NCBI RefSeq assembly: GCF_016905005.1
Contig: NZ_JADIKC010000009.1
Coordinates: forward strand, 62,001 to 126,000
DNA length: 64,000 nt
From: Dyella kyungheensis
Lineage (GTDB): Bacteria; Pseudomonadota; Gammaproteobacteria; Xanthomonadales; Rhodanobacteraceae
Direction: 5' to 3'
Position numbers and translations under genes: made by a program. The notes beneath the pieces were generated by a model that ran no database searches, had not been told where the DNA came from, and worked only from the letters and a program-made list of their open reading frames with translations. Shown in pieces: positions 18,150 through 26,991 of the stretch. Numbering within the stretch: the stretch's first letter is position 1; each line of letters opens with the position of its first letter.

Positions 18150-18434
18150 ATGAAGACCCACAAGCTCAACGGTGCCGCCATGGCGATGGCAGTTGCCGGC
18201 CTGTTCGCCGTCACCACCATGTCCGCTTCCGCCACCGAGAAGGCCGCCAGCGGCAAGACGGCCGATACCGCCAGCGTGAAGTGCGTGAACTCGTCGTCCT
18301 GCAAGGGCCACGGCGCCTGCAAGCAGGCCAGCAATGCCTGCAAGGGCCAGAACGCCTGCAAGGGCCAGGGCTTCACCATGCAGAAGAGCCAGCAGGACTG
18401 CGACGCCGCCCAGGCAGCCGCCAAGGCCTCCTGA
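18150..18434 (+). CDS. Bufferin-like RiPP precursor, six cysteines (BufA2 type)
   Basis: This secreted peptide of 94 residues has a signal peptide (cleavage near SASA-TEK). The mature part has Cys at 45, 51, 57, 64, 70 and 84 in repeated blocks [22 protein letters not shown]. That pattern is the hallmark of BufA2-type bufferin metallophores, whose cysteines are converted by a DUF692 (MNIO) enzyme to thiooxazole or related groups that bind copper. The two modification genes follow directly, 62 bp downstream. AGGAG lies 7 nt before the ATG. Copper as the metal is known for the characterised family and is only inferred here. Confidence 0.85.
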   Translation: MKTHKLNGAAMAMAVAGLFAVTTMSASATEKAASGKTADTASVKCVNSSSCKGHGACKQASNACKGQNACKGQGFTMQKSQQDCDAAQAAAKAS

Positions 18435-18496
18435 GCTTGATCGCGGGGCTTTCGGCGCAGCCCGGAAGCCCCGCACTTTCTGCCGCGAGAAACGCC

Positions 18497-19339
18497 ATGC
18501 CTTCTTCCCGCCAGTTGCCCTATCTCGGCTTCGGTCTCGGCCTGCGTGTCGATCACTACGAATCGCTGATCGATGAACCGGGCAAGGTGGAGTGGCTGGA
18601 GATCGTTTCGGAAAACTATCTGGTGCCCGGCGGGCGTCCGCTGCGCTGGCTGGAACGTTTTCGCGAACGCTTTCCGCTGGTGATGCACGGCGTGTCGATG
18701 TCCATCGGCGGTACCGATCCGCTCGACATGGGCTATCTCGGCCAGCTCGCCGCCCTGGCGAAACGGGTGGAACCCGCGTGGATTTCCGATCACCTGTGCT
18801 GGACCGGCGTGCAGGGCGTCAACCTGCACGACCTGATGCCGCTGCCGTATACCGAAGAAGCGCTGCGGCACGTGGTGGATCGCGTGCGTCGCGTGCAGGA
18901 CACGCTCGGACGGCGCATCCTGCTGGAGAACGTGTCGAGCTATATCAGCTTCGCGCAGTCGCAGCTGACCGAGTGGGAGTTCCTCGCCGCCGTCGCCGCG
19001 CGCGCGGATTGTTTCCTCCTGCTCGACATCAACAACGTGCATGTCAGTGCGCACAACCATGGCTTCTCCGCGCTCGACTATCTCGATGGCCTGCCGGCGG
19101 CACGCGTGCAGCAATTCCATCTGGCCGGTCATGAACACGGCGGCGAACTGCTGATCGACACGCACGATGCCCCCGTGGTGGACGCCGTGTGGCATCTCTA
19201 CGTGGAAGCCGTGCGCCGCTTCGGTCGCGTGTCCACCATGATCGAGCGCGACGACCACATTCCCCCGCTGGCCGAACTGCTGGCGGAGCTCGAGCATGCC
19301 CGCGCGCTCGCCGACGCGCTGATGCAGCAAGCCGCATGA
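18497..19339 (+). CDS. DUF692 multinuclear non-heme iron oxidase (MNIO, BufB/MbnB-like)
   Basis: This 280-residue TIM-barrel enzyme belongs to the DUF692 family, which includes MbnB of methanobactin synthesis and the bufferin enzyme BufB. Conserved metal ligands are visible: H64 ([10 protein letters not shown]), H99 (SDHLCW), E144 (LLENVSSY), D177 and H182 ([12 protein letters not shown]), then HLAGHEH and DTHDAP. The family oxidises cysteines in a precursor with two or three iron ions and oxygen. It overlaps the DUF2063 gene by 4 bp. The substrate is almost certainly the peptide encoded just upstream. Confidence 0.93.
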   Translation: MPSSRQLPYLGFGLGLRVDHYESLIDEPGKVEWLEIVSENYLVPGGRPLRWLERFRERFPLVMHGVSMSIGGTDPLDMGYLGQLAALAKRVEPAWISDHLCWTGVQGVNLHDLMPLPYTEEALRHVVDRVRRVQDTLGRRILLENVSSYISFAQSQLTEWEFLAAVAARADCFLLLDINNVHVSAHNHGFSALDYLDGLPAARVQQFHLAGHEHGGELLIDTHDAPVVDAVWHLYVEAVRRFGRVSTMIERDDHIPPLAELLAELEHARALADALMQQAA

Positions 19340-20127
19340 GCGATCTGCGCACCATGCAACTGCAACTGGCCGAGGCCATGCTGGCAGGCAGCCTGCCCAC
19401 GCCGGGTTCGCTGCGCGGCGACGACAAGGCCAACGAGGCGAGCCGCCTCGCCGTCTATCAGCAGGGCTATCGCATTCGCCTGCGCGAGGCGCTGGCGGCG
19501 GAATTCCCTGGGCTCGCCCTGTTGGTGGGGCGCCGCTTCCTGCCGTTGCTGGACGACTATGTGGCGGCGCAGCCGTCCACGCACTTCACCATTCGCTGGC
19601 ATGGCGAGGGACTCGCTCGCTTTCTCGCCCACGCCTCGCCCTGGAGCGAGCAGCCCGAACTGGCCGAGATGGCGCAGCTGGACTGGGCCATCTCAACGGC
19701 GTTCGACGCAGCCGACCATGACACGGTGAACGCCGGCGATCTCGCCGGCATCGCCACGGAGGCGTGGGCAGGCTTGCGGCTTCATCCGTTGCCGCACGCC
19801 CGTCTGCTCCGCTGCACCTGCAACATCGATGCGTTCCGGCGAGCCGCCGATCGCAGCGGGCCGCGACCGCGACTGCGGCGTGGGCGGCAGGCACGCCACC
19901 TGCTGGTCTGGCGGCCGATGCTGGACGTGCACTACCGACCGGTGGCGCCGGGCGAGCTGCCCGCTCTACGGGGTGCCTTGAACGGCGAGACCTTCGCCCA
20001 CCTGTGCGAACGCCTGGCGGAACGGCACGGCACGGCGGCCCTGCCCCGCATGGCCGCGCTGCTGGCCCAATGGCTGGATGAGGGGCTGATCGGCCGGCTG
20101 ACCCTGCCAGGGGAGGCGGCGATGTAA
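19336..20127 (+). CDS. DUF2063 partner protein (BufC/MbnC-like)
   Basis: This 263-residue protein has an N-terminal DUF2063 domain ([20 protein letters not shown], then [13 protein letters not shown]) and a C-terminal domain of lower similarity. Family members bind the MNIO enzyme and present the precursor to it. The start overlaps the MNIO stop (ATGA), so the two proteins are made in equal amounts. It completes a precursor-oxidase-partner operon. Confidence 0.9.
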   Translation: MSDLRTMQLQLAEAMLAGSLPTPGSLRGDDKANEASRLAVYQQGYRIRLREALAAEFPGLALLVGRRFLPLLDDYVAAQPSTHFTIRWHGEGLARFLAHASPWSEQPELAEMAQLDWAISTAFDAADHDTVNAGDLAGIATEAWAGLRLHPLPHARLLRCTCNIDAFRRAADRSGPRPRLRRGRQARHLLVWRPMLDVHYRPVAPGELPALRGALNGETFAHLCERLAERHGTAALPRMAALLAQWLDEGLIGRLTLPGEAAM

Positions 20128-20138
20128 CCGGCATCCTG

Positions 20139-20172
20139 CCGGCGGCGAAGTTCTTCATGAGACAGCCGCCGG
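20139..20172 (+). terminator. Hairpin between the RiPP operon and the AraC gene
   Basis: A perfect 8-bp stem CCGGCGGC / GCCGCCGG with an 18-base loop ends directly before the AAGGAAG ribosome site of the next gene. It may attenuate readthrough or mask translation of the regulator. No T-run is present. Confidence 0.35.
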
Positions 20173-20182
20173 AAGGAAGCCC

Positions 20183-21097
20183 ATGATCATCGAACCGAAC
20201 CCGTCGCTACCGCCCGGGCCGCGCCCGCAGCTGGTGGATCCGGCGCTGGAATCGCTGCTCAACCGGTCGATGCTGCAGGTCCAGGTGGTGGCTGAGCTGC
20301 ATCGCTGCGGGTCGTGGTTTGCCGATGCGCCGCGTTACGAGTGCGGCCTGTTTCACCTGGTGGGCAGCGGCCGTTGCAAGGTGGAAAGCGATGAGTTCGG
20401 CGAGGCCGTGACGCTGGAGACCGGCGACCTGGTGATCTTCCCGCACGGTGCACCGCACCGGCTGAGCGGCACGGCGGAGGACGGCCTTCAACAGACCAGC
20501 CTGATCTGCGGCGAATTCCGCTTCACCGGCACCAGCCAGCATCCGCTCAAGCTGGCCTTGCCCGCGCGGATGGTCATTCATGCCGCCAACGCCAGCGCTC
20601 CGTTCCGCCAACTGGCCGCGACCATGGCGGACGTGGTGCACGCCGACTGTGCCGGCCGCCACGTGCTGCTCAACAAGCTTGCCGACGCGCTGTTCACGCT
20701 GGCGATCTGCGACTACGCCCGCGGCACGGGCGAACGCCAGGGGCTGTTCGCGTCGCTGGCCGATCCGCGCATTGCCCGTGTGCTGCAATCGGTGCACGAC
20801 CATCCAGGCCGTGCCTGGACCATGCAGTCGATGGCGGCACTGGCGTGCATGTCGCGCTCGGCGTTTGCCGAGCGCTTCACCCAGCTGATGAAGCAACCGC
20901 CGATCCAGTACGTCACGCAATGGCGCGTCAGCGTGGCGGAGCAGTTGCTGCGCGACCGCCAGCAATCGGTGGCGGGCATTGCGCAGCAATTGGGCTACAG
21001 CAGCGAAGCGGCCTTCCGCCGCCTGTTCAAACGGGTGAGCGGCAAGTGCCCGGGCCGTGTTCGCGGCGATGGCATGCGCGCTGTCGCCTTGAACTGA
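20183..21097 (+). CDS. AraC-family regulator with N-terminal cupin domain
   Basis: This 304-residue regulator has a cupin sensor at about residues 50-170 (GDLVIFPHGAPHRL is the typical cupin strand) and two C-terminal helix-turn-helix units (MAALACMSRSAFAERFTQ and GIAQQLGYSSEAAFRRLFKR). It belongs to the cupin_6 AraC class. The ligand is unknown. It is co-oriented with the RiPP genes but separated from them by a hairpin, so whether it regulates them is open. AAGGAAG lies 5 nt before the ATG. Confidence 0.9.
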   Translation: MIIEPNPSLPPGPRPQLVDPALESLLNRSMLQVQVVAELHRCGSWFADAPRYECGLFHLVGSGRCKVESDEFGEAVTLETGDLVIFPHGAPHRLSGTAEDGLQQTSLICGEFRFTGTSQHPLKLALPARMVIHAANASAPFRQLAATMADVVHADCAGRHVLLNKLADALFTLAICDYARGTGERQGLFASLADPRIARVLQSVHDHPGRAWTMQSMAALACMSRSAFAERFTQLMKQPPIQYVTQWRVSVAEQLLRDRQQSVAGIAQQLGYSSEAAFRRLFKRVSGKCPGRVRGDGMRAVALN

Positions 21098-21213
21098 GCG
21101 TGCTTCAGCACGGCGGCGGCGATCCACCGCCACGCCATCGCAACCTGTGTAGACTCGCCACAGATCGTGCGCAACGGTCGCGCCCTTACGTCTGCCACGA
21201 GGTGAGGCAAGCC

Positions 21214-21594
21214 ATGAATACATTGCATCGTCATGCCGCGCAGGCGGCCATCGCAGCGCTGGCATCGTTGGGCGCAACGGCTGCCCTGGCCGGCGCACTG
21301 AGCGTGCCGGAAATTCCGGTGGATGCCACCCCGCTGCGCAACTACCAATGCCAGGGCGGCCAATCGCTCAAGGTCACGTACTACAACAAGCAGGGCGGAC
21401 AGAGCTTTGCGCTGCTGTCGGTGAAGGGCAAACCCATGTTGTTCGTGGATACGCTGGCCGGCTCCGGCGTGCGGTATGTCGCCGGTCCCTATGTGTGGTG
21501 GACCAAGGGCAACCACGGCGATCTCTACGACACCACCGCGGGCCCGAACGCCGCTCCCATCATTGCCGGTTGCACGTCGTCGCCAGGCAAGTGA
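21214..21594 (+). CDS. MliC/PliC-family lysozyme inhibitor
   Basis: This secreted protein of 126 residues has a signal peptide (cleavage near ALA-GALSV). The MliC core is present: YQCQGGQSLKVTYY near the N-terminus and SGVRYVAGPYVWWTKG, the loop that plugs the active site of C-type lysozyme. Two cysteines (YQC and AGC) can form the family's disulfide. It lacks a lipobox, so it is a periplasmic (PliC-like) rather than membrane-bound form. A strong ribosome site (GAGGTGAGG) precedes the ATG, and a terminator hairpin follows. Confidence 0.85.
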   Translation: MNTLHRHAAQAAIAALASLGATAALAGALSVPEIPVDATPLRNYQCQGGQSLKVTYYNKQGGQSFALLSVKGKPMLFVDTLAGSGVRYVAGPYVWWTKGNHGDLYDTTAGPNAAPIIAGCTSSPGK

Positions 21595-21652
21595 TGACGC
21601 TTTTCTCACCACGCTGAACAAGAGCGCGCACGCTTCAGCAATATGACCGAGC

Positions 21653-21682
21653 TTGCTGCGTCGCATGATGACGCAGCAATTT
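21653..21682 (+). terminator. Terminator after the lysozyme inhibitor gene
   Basis: A perfect 10-bp stem TTGCTGCGTC / GACGCAGCAA with a 7-base loop is followed by TTTCTC. It lies 58 bp after the inhibitor stop and before the TonB-receptor gene. Confidence 0.6.
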
Positions 21683-21818
21683 CTCTCGCTCATGCTCCCA
21701 GCCCACGCAGAAACCTACCGCCCAATCGCCGGTCGCAAGAATTTGCCGATCCGGTGAGGTGCGCTTCCGCGTGCTGTGCTGGGGAGCACAGTCATTCCAA
21801 TGAAGACTGGGGAAGAGC

Positions 21819-24749
21819 ATGAACTGTCGCAACTTGCAGGTTTTCGCCGCACGTTCCACCGGAGCCAAACGACCGCTCGCCATCGCATGTGCCGCTGCCT
21901 TGTTCGCCCTGGCCACCGCGCAGCCGGCCTTCGCACAACAGACGCAGGACGCCACGCCCACGCCGCAAAACACGCAGGCCACGCCAGCGCAGACGCCCGC
22001 GAAGTCCGACAAGAATGCGCTGCCCAAATCGGAAGACCGCGCATCCACGCTGGATGCGGTCACCGTCACCGGCATCGCGGGCAGCATCGAGAACTCGATC
22101 AAGGCCAAGATGAATTCGGACAACATCATCGAGGCCATCTCCGCCGAAGACATCGGCAAGCTGCCCGACGCGAGTATCGCCGAGAGCCTGGCGCGCCTGC
22201 CCGGCCTGGCCACGCAGCGCGTGGACGGCCGTGCCAACCAGATTTCCATCCGCGGCCTGGCGCCCGACTTTGCCGGCACCACGCTCAACGGCCGCGAGCA
22301 GGCGACCATCGGCGAGAACCGCGGTGTGGATTACGACCAGTATCCGGCCGAACTGATCAGCGGCGCGGCGGTGTACAAGACGCCCGATGCGAGCCTGATC
22401 GGCCAGGGTCTCTCCGGCACGGTGGACCTGCACACGCTCAAGCCGCTGGATCTGTCCACCCGCACCATCGTCGCCAACCTGCGCGGCGAGTACACGACCA
22501 ATGGCAAGAACAACCCGGGTTCGGGCGTGGGCGATCTTGGCCATCGCGCCAGCTTCTCCTACGTCGACCAGTTCCTCGATCACACGCTGGGTCTGGCCGT
22601 CGGCTTCGCCCAGCTCGATTCGCCGATCCAGGAGAAGCAGTACCAGGCGTGGTGGTGGAGTCTCAACAACGGTCCCGGCAGCATCGAAGGCGCGTGGGGC
22701 GGACCGCACTCGCCCGGCTTGCCCGATGGCGTGCTTTCGCAGGAAGGCATGCAGTTGCGCGCGCAATCGGAGAACCAGTTGCGCAACGGCCTGATGGCCG
22801 TGCTCGAATGGGCGCCGAACGACTGGTACCACGGCACGCTGGACACCTATTACTCGACCTTCAACGAGAAGAAGATCACCAACGGCGTGCAATGGGCCAG
22901 CGGTCCCTACGACGATGCCGGCCCCGCGGTGTACAGCAATGTGGGCATCGTGCCGTCGCAGCCCTATCCCGTGGTCACCACCGGCAACATGGATGGCATT
23001 CGCCCGATCCTGCAGAACGATTACACCAAGGAGCACGACAAGCTCTTCTCGGTGGGCTGGAACAACCAGTTCGAATTCGGCGGCGGCTGGCAGGGCGTGG
23101 CCGACCTGTCCTATTCGAGCGCGAAGAAGGATCTGCATGACGCTTACCTGTTCTCCGGCATCCCGGACCAGGGCACCACCAACGTGCAGTTCGCCACGCC
23201 GCTCAACTACGGCTTTCCGAATTTCAGCACCGGCGTGAATCTCGCCGATCCGTCGGCCATCCAGTTCACCGACCCCGATGGCTACGGCTACGACGGTCGC
23301 CAGGAGTTCGATCACCAGGACGACACCATCAAGGCGATCCGCCTGCAGGTATCACACCCGGTTGGCTGGATCTTCAGCACGGTGGACGTGGGCGTGAACT
23401 ACTCCGACCGCAAGAAGACCAAGTCGGCGGACGTCGAGTTTGCCTGGCTCAACGGCAACGGCTCGACCGGCAGCGACTACGTCAAGGGCTTCTCGACGCC
23501 GGTGAATCCGGCCTTCCTGTACGGCCCCACCTCGATCAACTACGGCGGCATCGGCCCGATCCTCAACTACAACGTGCTGGCCGCGTTGAACAGCCAGTTC
23601 TATCTCACCTCGGGCAACGGCCAGGGCGACTGGGCGCGCAACTACAGCGTCGAGGAGAAGGTGCCGGTCGCCTACGTGAAGTTCAACATCGATACGATGC
23701 TGGGCAGCGTGCCGCTGCGTGGCAACATGGGCGTGCAGTTCGTGCACACCGATCAGTCGTCGGATGCGCTGCAGACCAATGGCAACACGCTGGTGGGCAC
23801 GCTGACCGGTGGCACCACCTACAACAACGTGCTGCCCAGCCTGAACCTGGCGGCGGAGATCGCGGAGCAGCAATACCTGCGCTTCGGTTTCGCCAAGACC
23901 ATGACGCGTGGGCGCATCGACGACGAGAAGGTCGCTTCTTCGTCCTTCGTGTATCAGGTCACCACGGGGCCCGCCGCCGGACAGGTGCTGTGGTCGGGCA
24001 GCGGTGGCAACCCCGCCCTCAAGCCCTATGTGGCGGTGGGCACCGACCTGTCGTGGGAGAAGTACTTCGGCAAGTCCAGTTACGTGGCCGTCGCGGTGTT
24101 CAACAAGAACCTGTTGAACTACATCTACAACAAGACCGTGCTCGACTACGACTTCTCCAAGTACACCAACAACGATCCCACGCTGGTGCCGACCAGCAAC
24201 ATCGGCGCGTACACCACGCCGGAGAACGGCACCGGCGGCAAGATGCAGGGCATCGAGCTGTCCGGCGCACTGGAAGGCGCGCTGATCGCCCGTCCGCTGG
24301 ACGGCTTTGGCGTGCAAGCCAACTTCTCGCTGACCAACAGCACCGTGCCGGTGAGTTCAGTGAGCTCGATTCCGGGTGCGCCGGCCACACTGCCCGGCCT
24401 CTCGCGCAAAGTGGCGAACCTGGCGCTGTACTACGAGAAGTACGGCTGGTCGGTGCGCATTTCCGAGCGCTATCGCTCGTCCTTCACCGGCGAAGCGATC
24501 GCCCTGTTCGATCAGCTGGGCTACCAGCAAGTGCTGGCCGACAAGCAGACGGATTTCCAGGCCGGTTACAACTTCACCGAGGGTTCCTGGAACGGTCTGT
24601 CGGTGCTGCTGCAGGTCTACAACCTCACCAACTCGGCGTACAAGACCGCGCAAATTTCTGCTCTGCCCAACGGCGTATCGATCGGTCGCCCGCTCGACTA
24701 CAACACCTGGGGTCGTACGGTGATGTTCGGTATCAACTACAAGCTTTGA
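21819..24749 (+). CDS. TonB-dependent receptor
   Basis: This is a 976-residue outer-membrane receptor for TonB-driven uptake. It has a signal peptide (cleavage near AFA-QQTQ), a Pro/Thr-rich linker, and a TonB-box-like region LDAVTVTG. A plug domain (SAEDIGKLPDASIAESLARL, then QISIRGLAPDF) is followed by a 22-strand barrel ending MFGINYKL. The plug matches the large proteobacterial receptor class used for glycans and peptides rather than classic siderophore receptors. A secreted aspartic protease gene follows after 42 bp, which hints at peptide or protein uptake. GGGGAAG precedes the ATG. Confidence 0.94.
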   Translation: MNCRNLQVFAARSTGAKRPLAIACAAALFALATAQPAFAQQTQDATPTPQNTQATPAQTPAKSDKNALPKSEDRASTLDAVTVTGIAGSIENSIKAKMNSDNIIEAISAEDIGKLPDASIAESLARLPGLATQRVDGRANQISIRGLAPDFAGTTLNGREQATIGENRGVDYDQYPAELISGAAVYKTPDASLIGQGLSGTVDLHTLKPLDLSTRTIVANLRGEYTTNGKNNPGSGVGDLGHRASFSYVDQFLDHTLGLAVGFAQLDSPIQEKQYQAWWWSLNNGPGSIEGAWGGPHSPGLPDGVLSQEGMQLRAQSENQLRNGLMAVLEWAPNDWYHGTLDTYYSTFNEKKITNGVQWASGPYDDAGPAVYSNVGIVPSQPYPVVTTGNMDGIRPILQNDYTKEHDKLFSVGWNNQFEFGGGWQGVADLSYSSAKKDLHDAYLFSGIPDQGTTNVQFATPLNYGFPNFSTGVNLADPSAIQFTDPDGYGYDGRQEFDHQDDTIKAIRLQVSHPVGWIFSTVDVGVNYSDRKKTKSADVEFAWLNGNGSTGSDYVKGFSTPVNPAFLYGPTSINYGGIGPILNYNVLAALNSQFYLTSGNGQGDWARNYSVEEKVPVAYVKFNIDTMLGSVPLRGNMGVQFVHTDQSSDALQTNGNTLVGTLTGGTTYNNVLPSLNLAAEIAEQQYLRFGFAKTMTRGRIDDEKVASSSFVYQVTTGPAAGQVLWSGSGGNPALKPYVAVGTDLSWEKYFGKSSYVAVAVFNKNLLNYIYNKTVLDYDFSKYTNNDPTLVPTSNIGAYTTPENGTGGKMQGIELSGALEGALIARPLDGFGVQANFSLTNSTVPVSSVSSIPGAPATLPGLSRKVANLALYYEKYGWSVRISERYRSSFTGEAIALFDQLGYQQVLADKQTDFQAGYNFTEGSWNGLSVLLQVYNLTNSAYKTAQISALPNGVSIGRPLDYNTWGRTVMFGINYKL

Positions 24750-24791
24750 TCCGATACGATCGCGTCATCCGATACTTCACAAGGACGTGGC

Positions 24792-25802
24792 ATGGCGAGG
24801 CACACGGTTTTTTTCGGCATGATGTTGGCCGTTGCAAGCGCAACGGCCAACGCGCAGCAACGCGTGGAAGTGCCCACGACCTACGAGGCGGGGCATTTCT
24901 ATGCGACGCCGACACTGGCCAATGGGCAGGTATTGCGGCTGGTGGTCGATACGGGTGGCGGAGGTAGCGCCGGCTGGTTTGTGATATCCGGGTCAGCGGC
25001 CGCTCGCGCTGGACTGCCATCGCGGCAATGCAAGCTGGATGATGCGTCGCTCAATGTCGTCACGACGCTCGACTATCGCGAAGGCCAGGGTTTACCCGTG
25101 CGCACCGGCACACCTTGCGATGCGCCCGCCCTCGTCATCAGTGGAGACCCGGGCGATCACGCCGACGGCCAGCTTGGCTCCGGCTATCTGCCTGGCAGTA
25201 TCTGGACGTTCGACTATCCGGGGCGAAAGCTCTGGCTCGAGCCGAACGACTGGAAGCCGGTCACGGGCACGCATCGCACACCGCTGGGCATTCTGCGCGA
25301 CGACAAGGGCGCACCGCAAAGCGGATTCCTGCGCATCACGGCGCACGTCGACGGCAAACCCATCGAACTGTTGCTCGACACGGGAGCCACGGCGCATCCC
25401 ACCGATGCCGGTAAAGTCGCGGGTGCGGAGGTAACCGCCAGCGACATCGGCGTTACGTCGTACATCACGACAAGCCAGCTCGACCGTTGGCATCGCCAAC
25501 ACCCGGCGTGGCGCGTGGTGAACGACGGCGACGACCTGGGTTCGCCCGTCCACGGCAAGGGTTCGCGTCTCATCGAAGTTCCGCATCTTGTCGTGGCCGG
25601 ATGGGAACTGGGCCCGGTCTGGTTCACCGAGCGGCCCGACGCCAATTTCACGGCGCGACCGGGCAACTGGCTCAGCGCGATGGATGGGCCGATCACCGGC
25701 GCGCTGGGAGCCAATGTGTATCGGCACTTTCGCATGACCATCGACTATCCCCATGGGGCTGCCTATCTGGCCTGCGTCACAGGCTGCCGTCCCGCATCCT
25801 GA
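24792..25802 (+). CDS. Secreted aspartic protease-like protein with two DTG motifs
   Basis: This 336-residue protein has a signal peptide (cleavage near ANA-QQRV). It contains two aspartic-protease active-site motifs, VVDTGGGG (D53) and LLLDTGAT (D196). Retropepsin-like bacterial proteins usually carry one per chain and dimerise; two in one chain would allow a pepsin-like two-lobed enzyme. The C-terminal ALGANVYRHFRMTIDY matches the end of aspartyl-protease family domains. AAGGA lies 6-7 nt upstream of the ATG. It is probably cotranscribed with the TonB receptor and may supply peptides to it (inference). Confidence 0.78.
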   Translation: MARHTVFFGMMLAVASATANAQQRVEVPTTYEAGHFYATPTLANGQVLRLVVDTGGGGSAGWFVISGSAAARAGLPSRQCKLDDASLNVVTTLDYREGQGLPVRTGTPCDAPALVISGDPGDHADGQLGSGYLPGSIWTFDYPGRKLWLEPNDWKPVTGTHRTPLGILRDDKGAPQSGFLRITAHVDGKPIELLLDTGATAHPTDAGKVAGAEVTASDIGVTSYITTSQLDRWHRQHPAWRVVNDGDDLGSPVHGKGSRLIEVPHLVVAGWELGPVWFTERPDANFTARPGNWLSAMDGPITGALGANVYRHFRMTIDYPHGAAYLACVTGCRPAS

Positions 25803-25813
25803 AGAACATGCAG

Positions 25814-25836
25814 AGCGTCCCGGATCTCGGGACGCT
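25814..25836 (+). terminator. Hairpin between the aspartic protease and proline iminopeptidase genes
   Basis: A perfect 9-bp stem AGCGTCCCG / CGGGACGCT with loop GATCT starts 12 bp after the protease stop. No T-run follows, so it may only reduce readthrough into the next gene. Confidence 0.45.
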
Positions 25837-25866
25837 ATGCTCGCCATGTTTCCAGGAGCCATGACC

Positions 25867-26820
25867 ATGCGCGAGCTGTATCCCGAGATCGAGCCCTATC
25901 GCACTGAGCGGCTGCGCGTGGACGACATCCACGAGTTGCATATCGAGGAATGCGGCAATCCGGGCGGCCTGCCCGTGCTGTTTCTGCATGGCGGGCCCGG
26001 TGCGGGCGTGTCGCCTTATCACCGGCAGTTCTTCGATCCCGCCCGCTACCGCATCGTGCTGTTCGACCAGCGCGGCGCGGGCAAGTCGATACCGCATGCG
26101 GAGCTGCGCGACAACACGACCTGGCATCTGGTCAGCGACATCGAAGCGATCCGCGAGCAGCTCGGTATCGAACGCTGGGTGGTGTTCGGCGGATCGTGGG
26201 GCTCGACGCTGGCCCTGGCCTATGCGCAGAAGCATCCGGAACGCGTGCTCGGACTGGTATTGCGCGGCATCTTCCTGGGACGTCCGGGCGAACTGCGCTG
26301 GTTCAACGAACTCGACGGCGGCGCACGCTGGATCTTTCCGGAACGCTGGGAACGCTACCTCGCGCATATCCCCGAAGACGAACGCGACAACATGGTGGAG
26401 GCCTATTGGCGGCGCCTGGACAGCGACGATGCAGCGGTGCGCATAGCAGCCGCGAAAGCGTGGGGCGATTGGGAAGGCGGAAGCACCACGCTGCTGCACG
26501 ATGCCGATTCGCCGGGCACGCAGGACGATCCGCATGTCGCCGTCAGCATTTCGCGCGCGGAAGCACATTACTTCCGCCATCACGTCTTCCTTGAACCGGA
26601 CCAGCTACTGCGCGATGTCGAACGCGTCCGGCATATTCCCACCACCATCGTGCACGGCCGCTACGACATCATTTGCCCGGTGAAGAGCGCCTACGATCTG
26701 GCCAGGGCGTGGCCGGAAGCCGCGTTCCACATCGTGCTCGCAGGCCATAGTGCGGCCGATCCGGCGATCGTGGATGTGCTGATTGGTGCAACGGATGCGT
26801 TGGCGGACCGGTACGTCTAA
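25867..26820 (+). CDS. pip: Proline iminopeptidase (S33 alpha/beta hydrolase)
   Basis: This cytoplasmic exopeptidase of about 317 residues removes N-terminal proline. The oxyanion region is HGGPGAG, the arginine loop is DQRGAGKS, the nucleophile is in GGSWGSTL, and the acid and histidine are in GRYDIICP and AGHSA. Length and motifs fit bacterial Pip well. AGGAG sits 9 nt before the ATG at 25867 but only 3 nt before an alternative ATG at 25861. A perfect REP-like inverted repeat follows the stop codon. Confidence 0.92.
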   Translation: MRELYPEIEPYRTERLRVDDIHELHIEECGNPGGLPVLFLHGGPGAGVSPYHRQFFDPARYRIVLFDQRGAGKSIPHAELRDNTTWHLVSDIEAIREQLGIERWVVFGGSWGSTLALAYAQKHPERVLGLVLRGIFLGRPGELRWFNELDGGARWIFPERWERYLAHIPEDERDNMVEAYWRRLDSDDAAVRIAAAKAWGDWEGGSTTLLHDADSPGTQDDPHVAVSISRAEAHYFRHHVFLEPDQLLRDVERVRHIPTTIVHGRYDIICPVKSAYDLARAWPEAAFHIVLAGHSAADPAIVDVLIGATDALADRYV

Positions 26821-26823
26821 GAA

Positions 26824-26969
26824 CCCCTCACCGTCATTCCGGCGCAGGCCGGAATCCAGTGGCCCCAGTGGTGGGTTATCGCGAAATATATCCAGAGCGT
26901 AGTCGACTTTCGCGACAACTCAGCGCTTCGCTACTGGATTCCGGCCTGCGCCGGAATGACGGTGAGGGG
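26824..26969 (+). repeat. REP-like element: perfect 37-bp inverted repeat pair
   Basis: The arms at 26824-26860 and 26933-26969 are exact reverse complements over 37 bp, separated by 72 bp. Each arm contains its own hairpin (ATTCCGGC with a four-base loop and GCCGGAAT). The core GGAATCC/ATTCCGGC and the arrangement match REP/BIME elements that are common between convergent genes in xanthomonads. Here it lies between the convergent iminopeptidase and halogenase genes, where it can end transcription from both sides. Confidence 0.85.
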
Positions 26970-26991
26970 CATGGGCACTGTGTGAAAGAGA

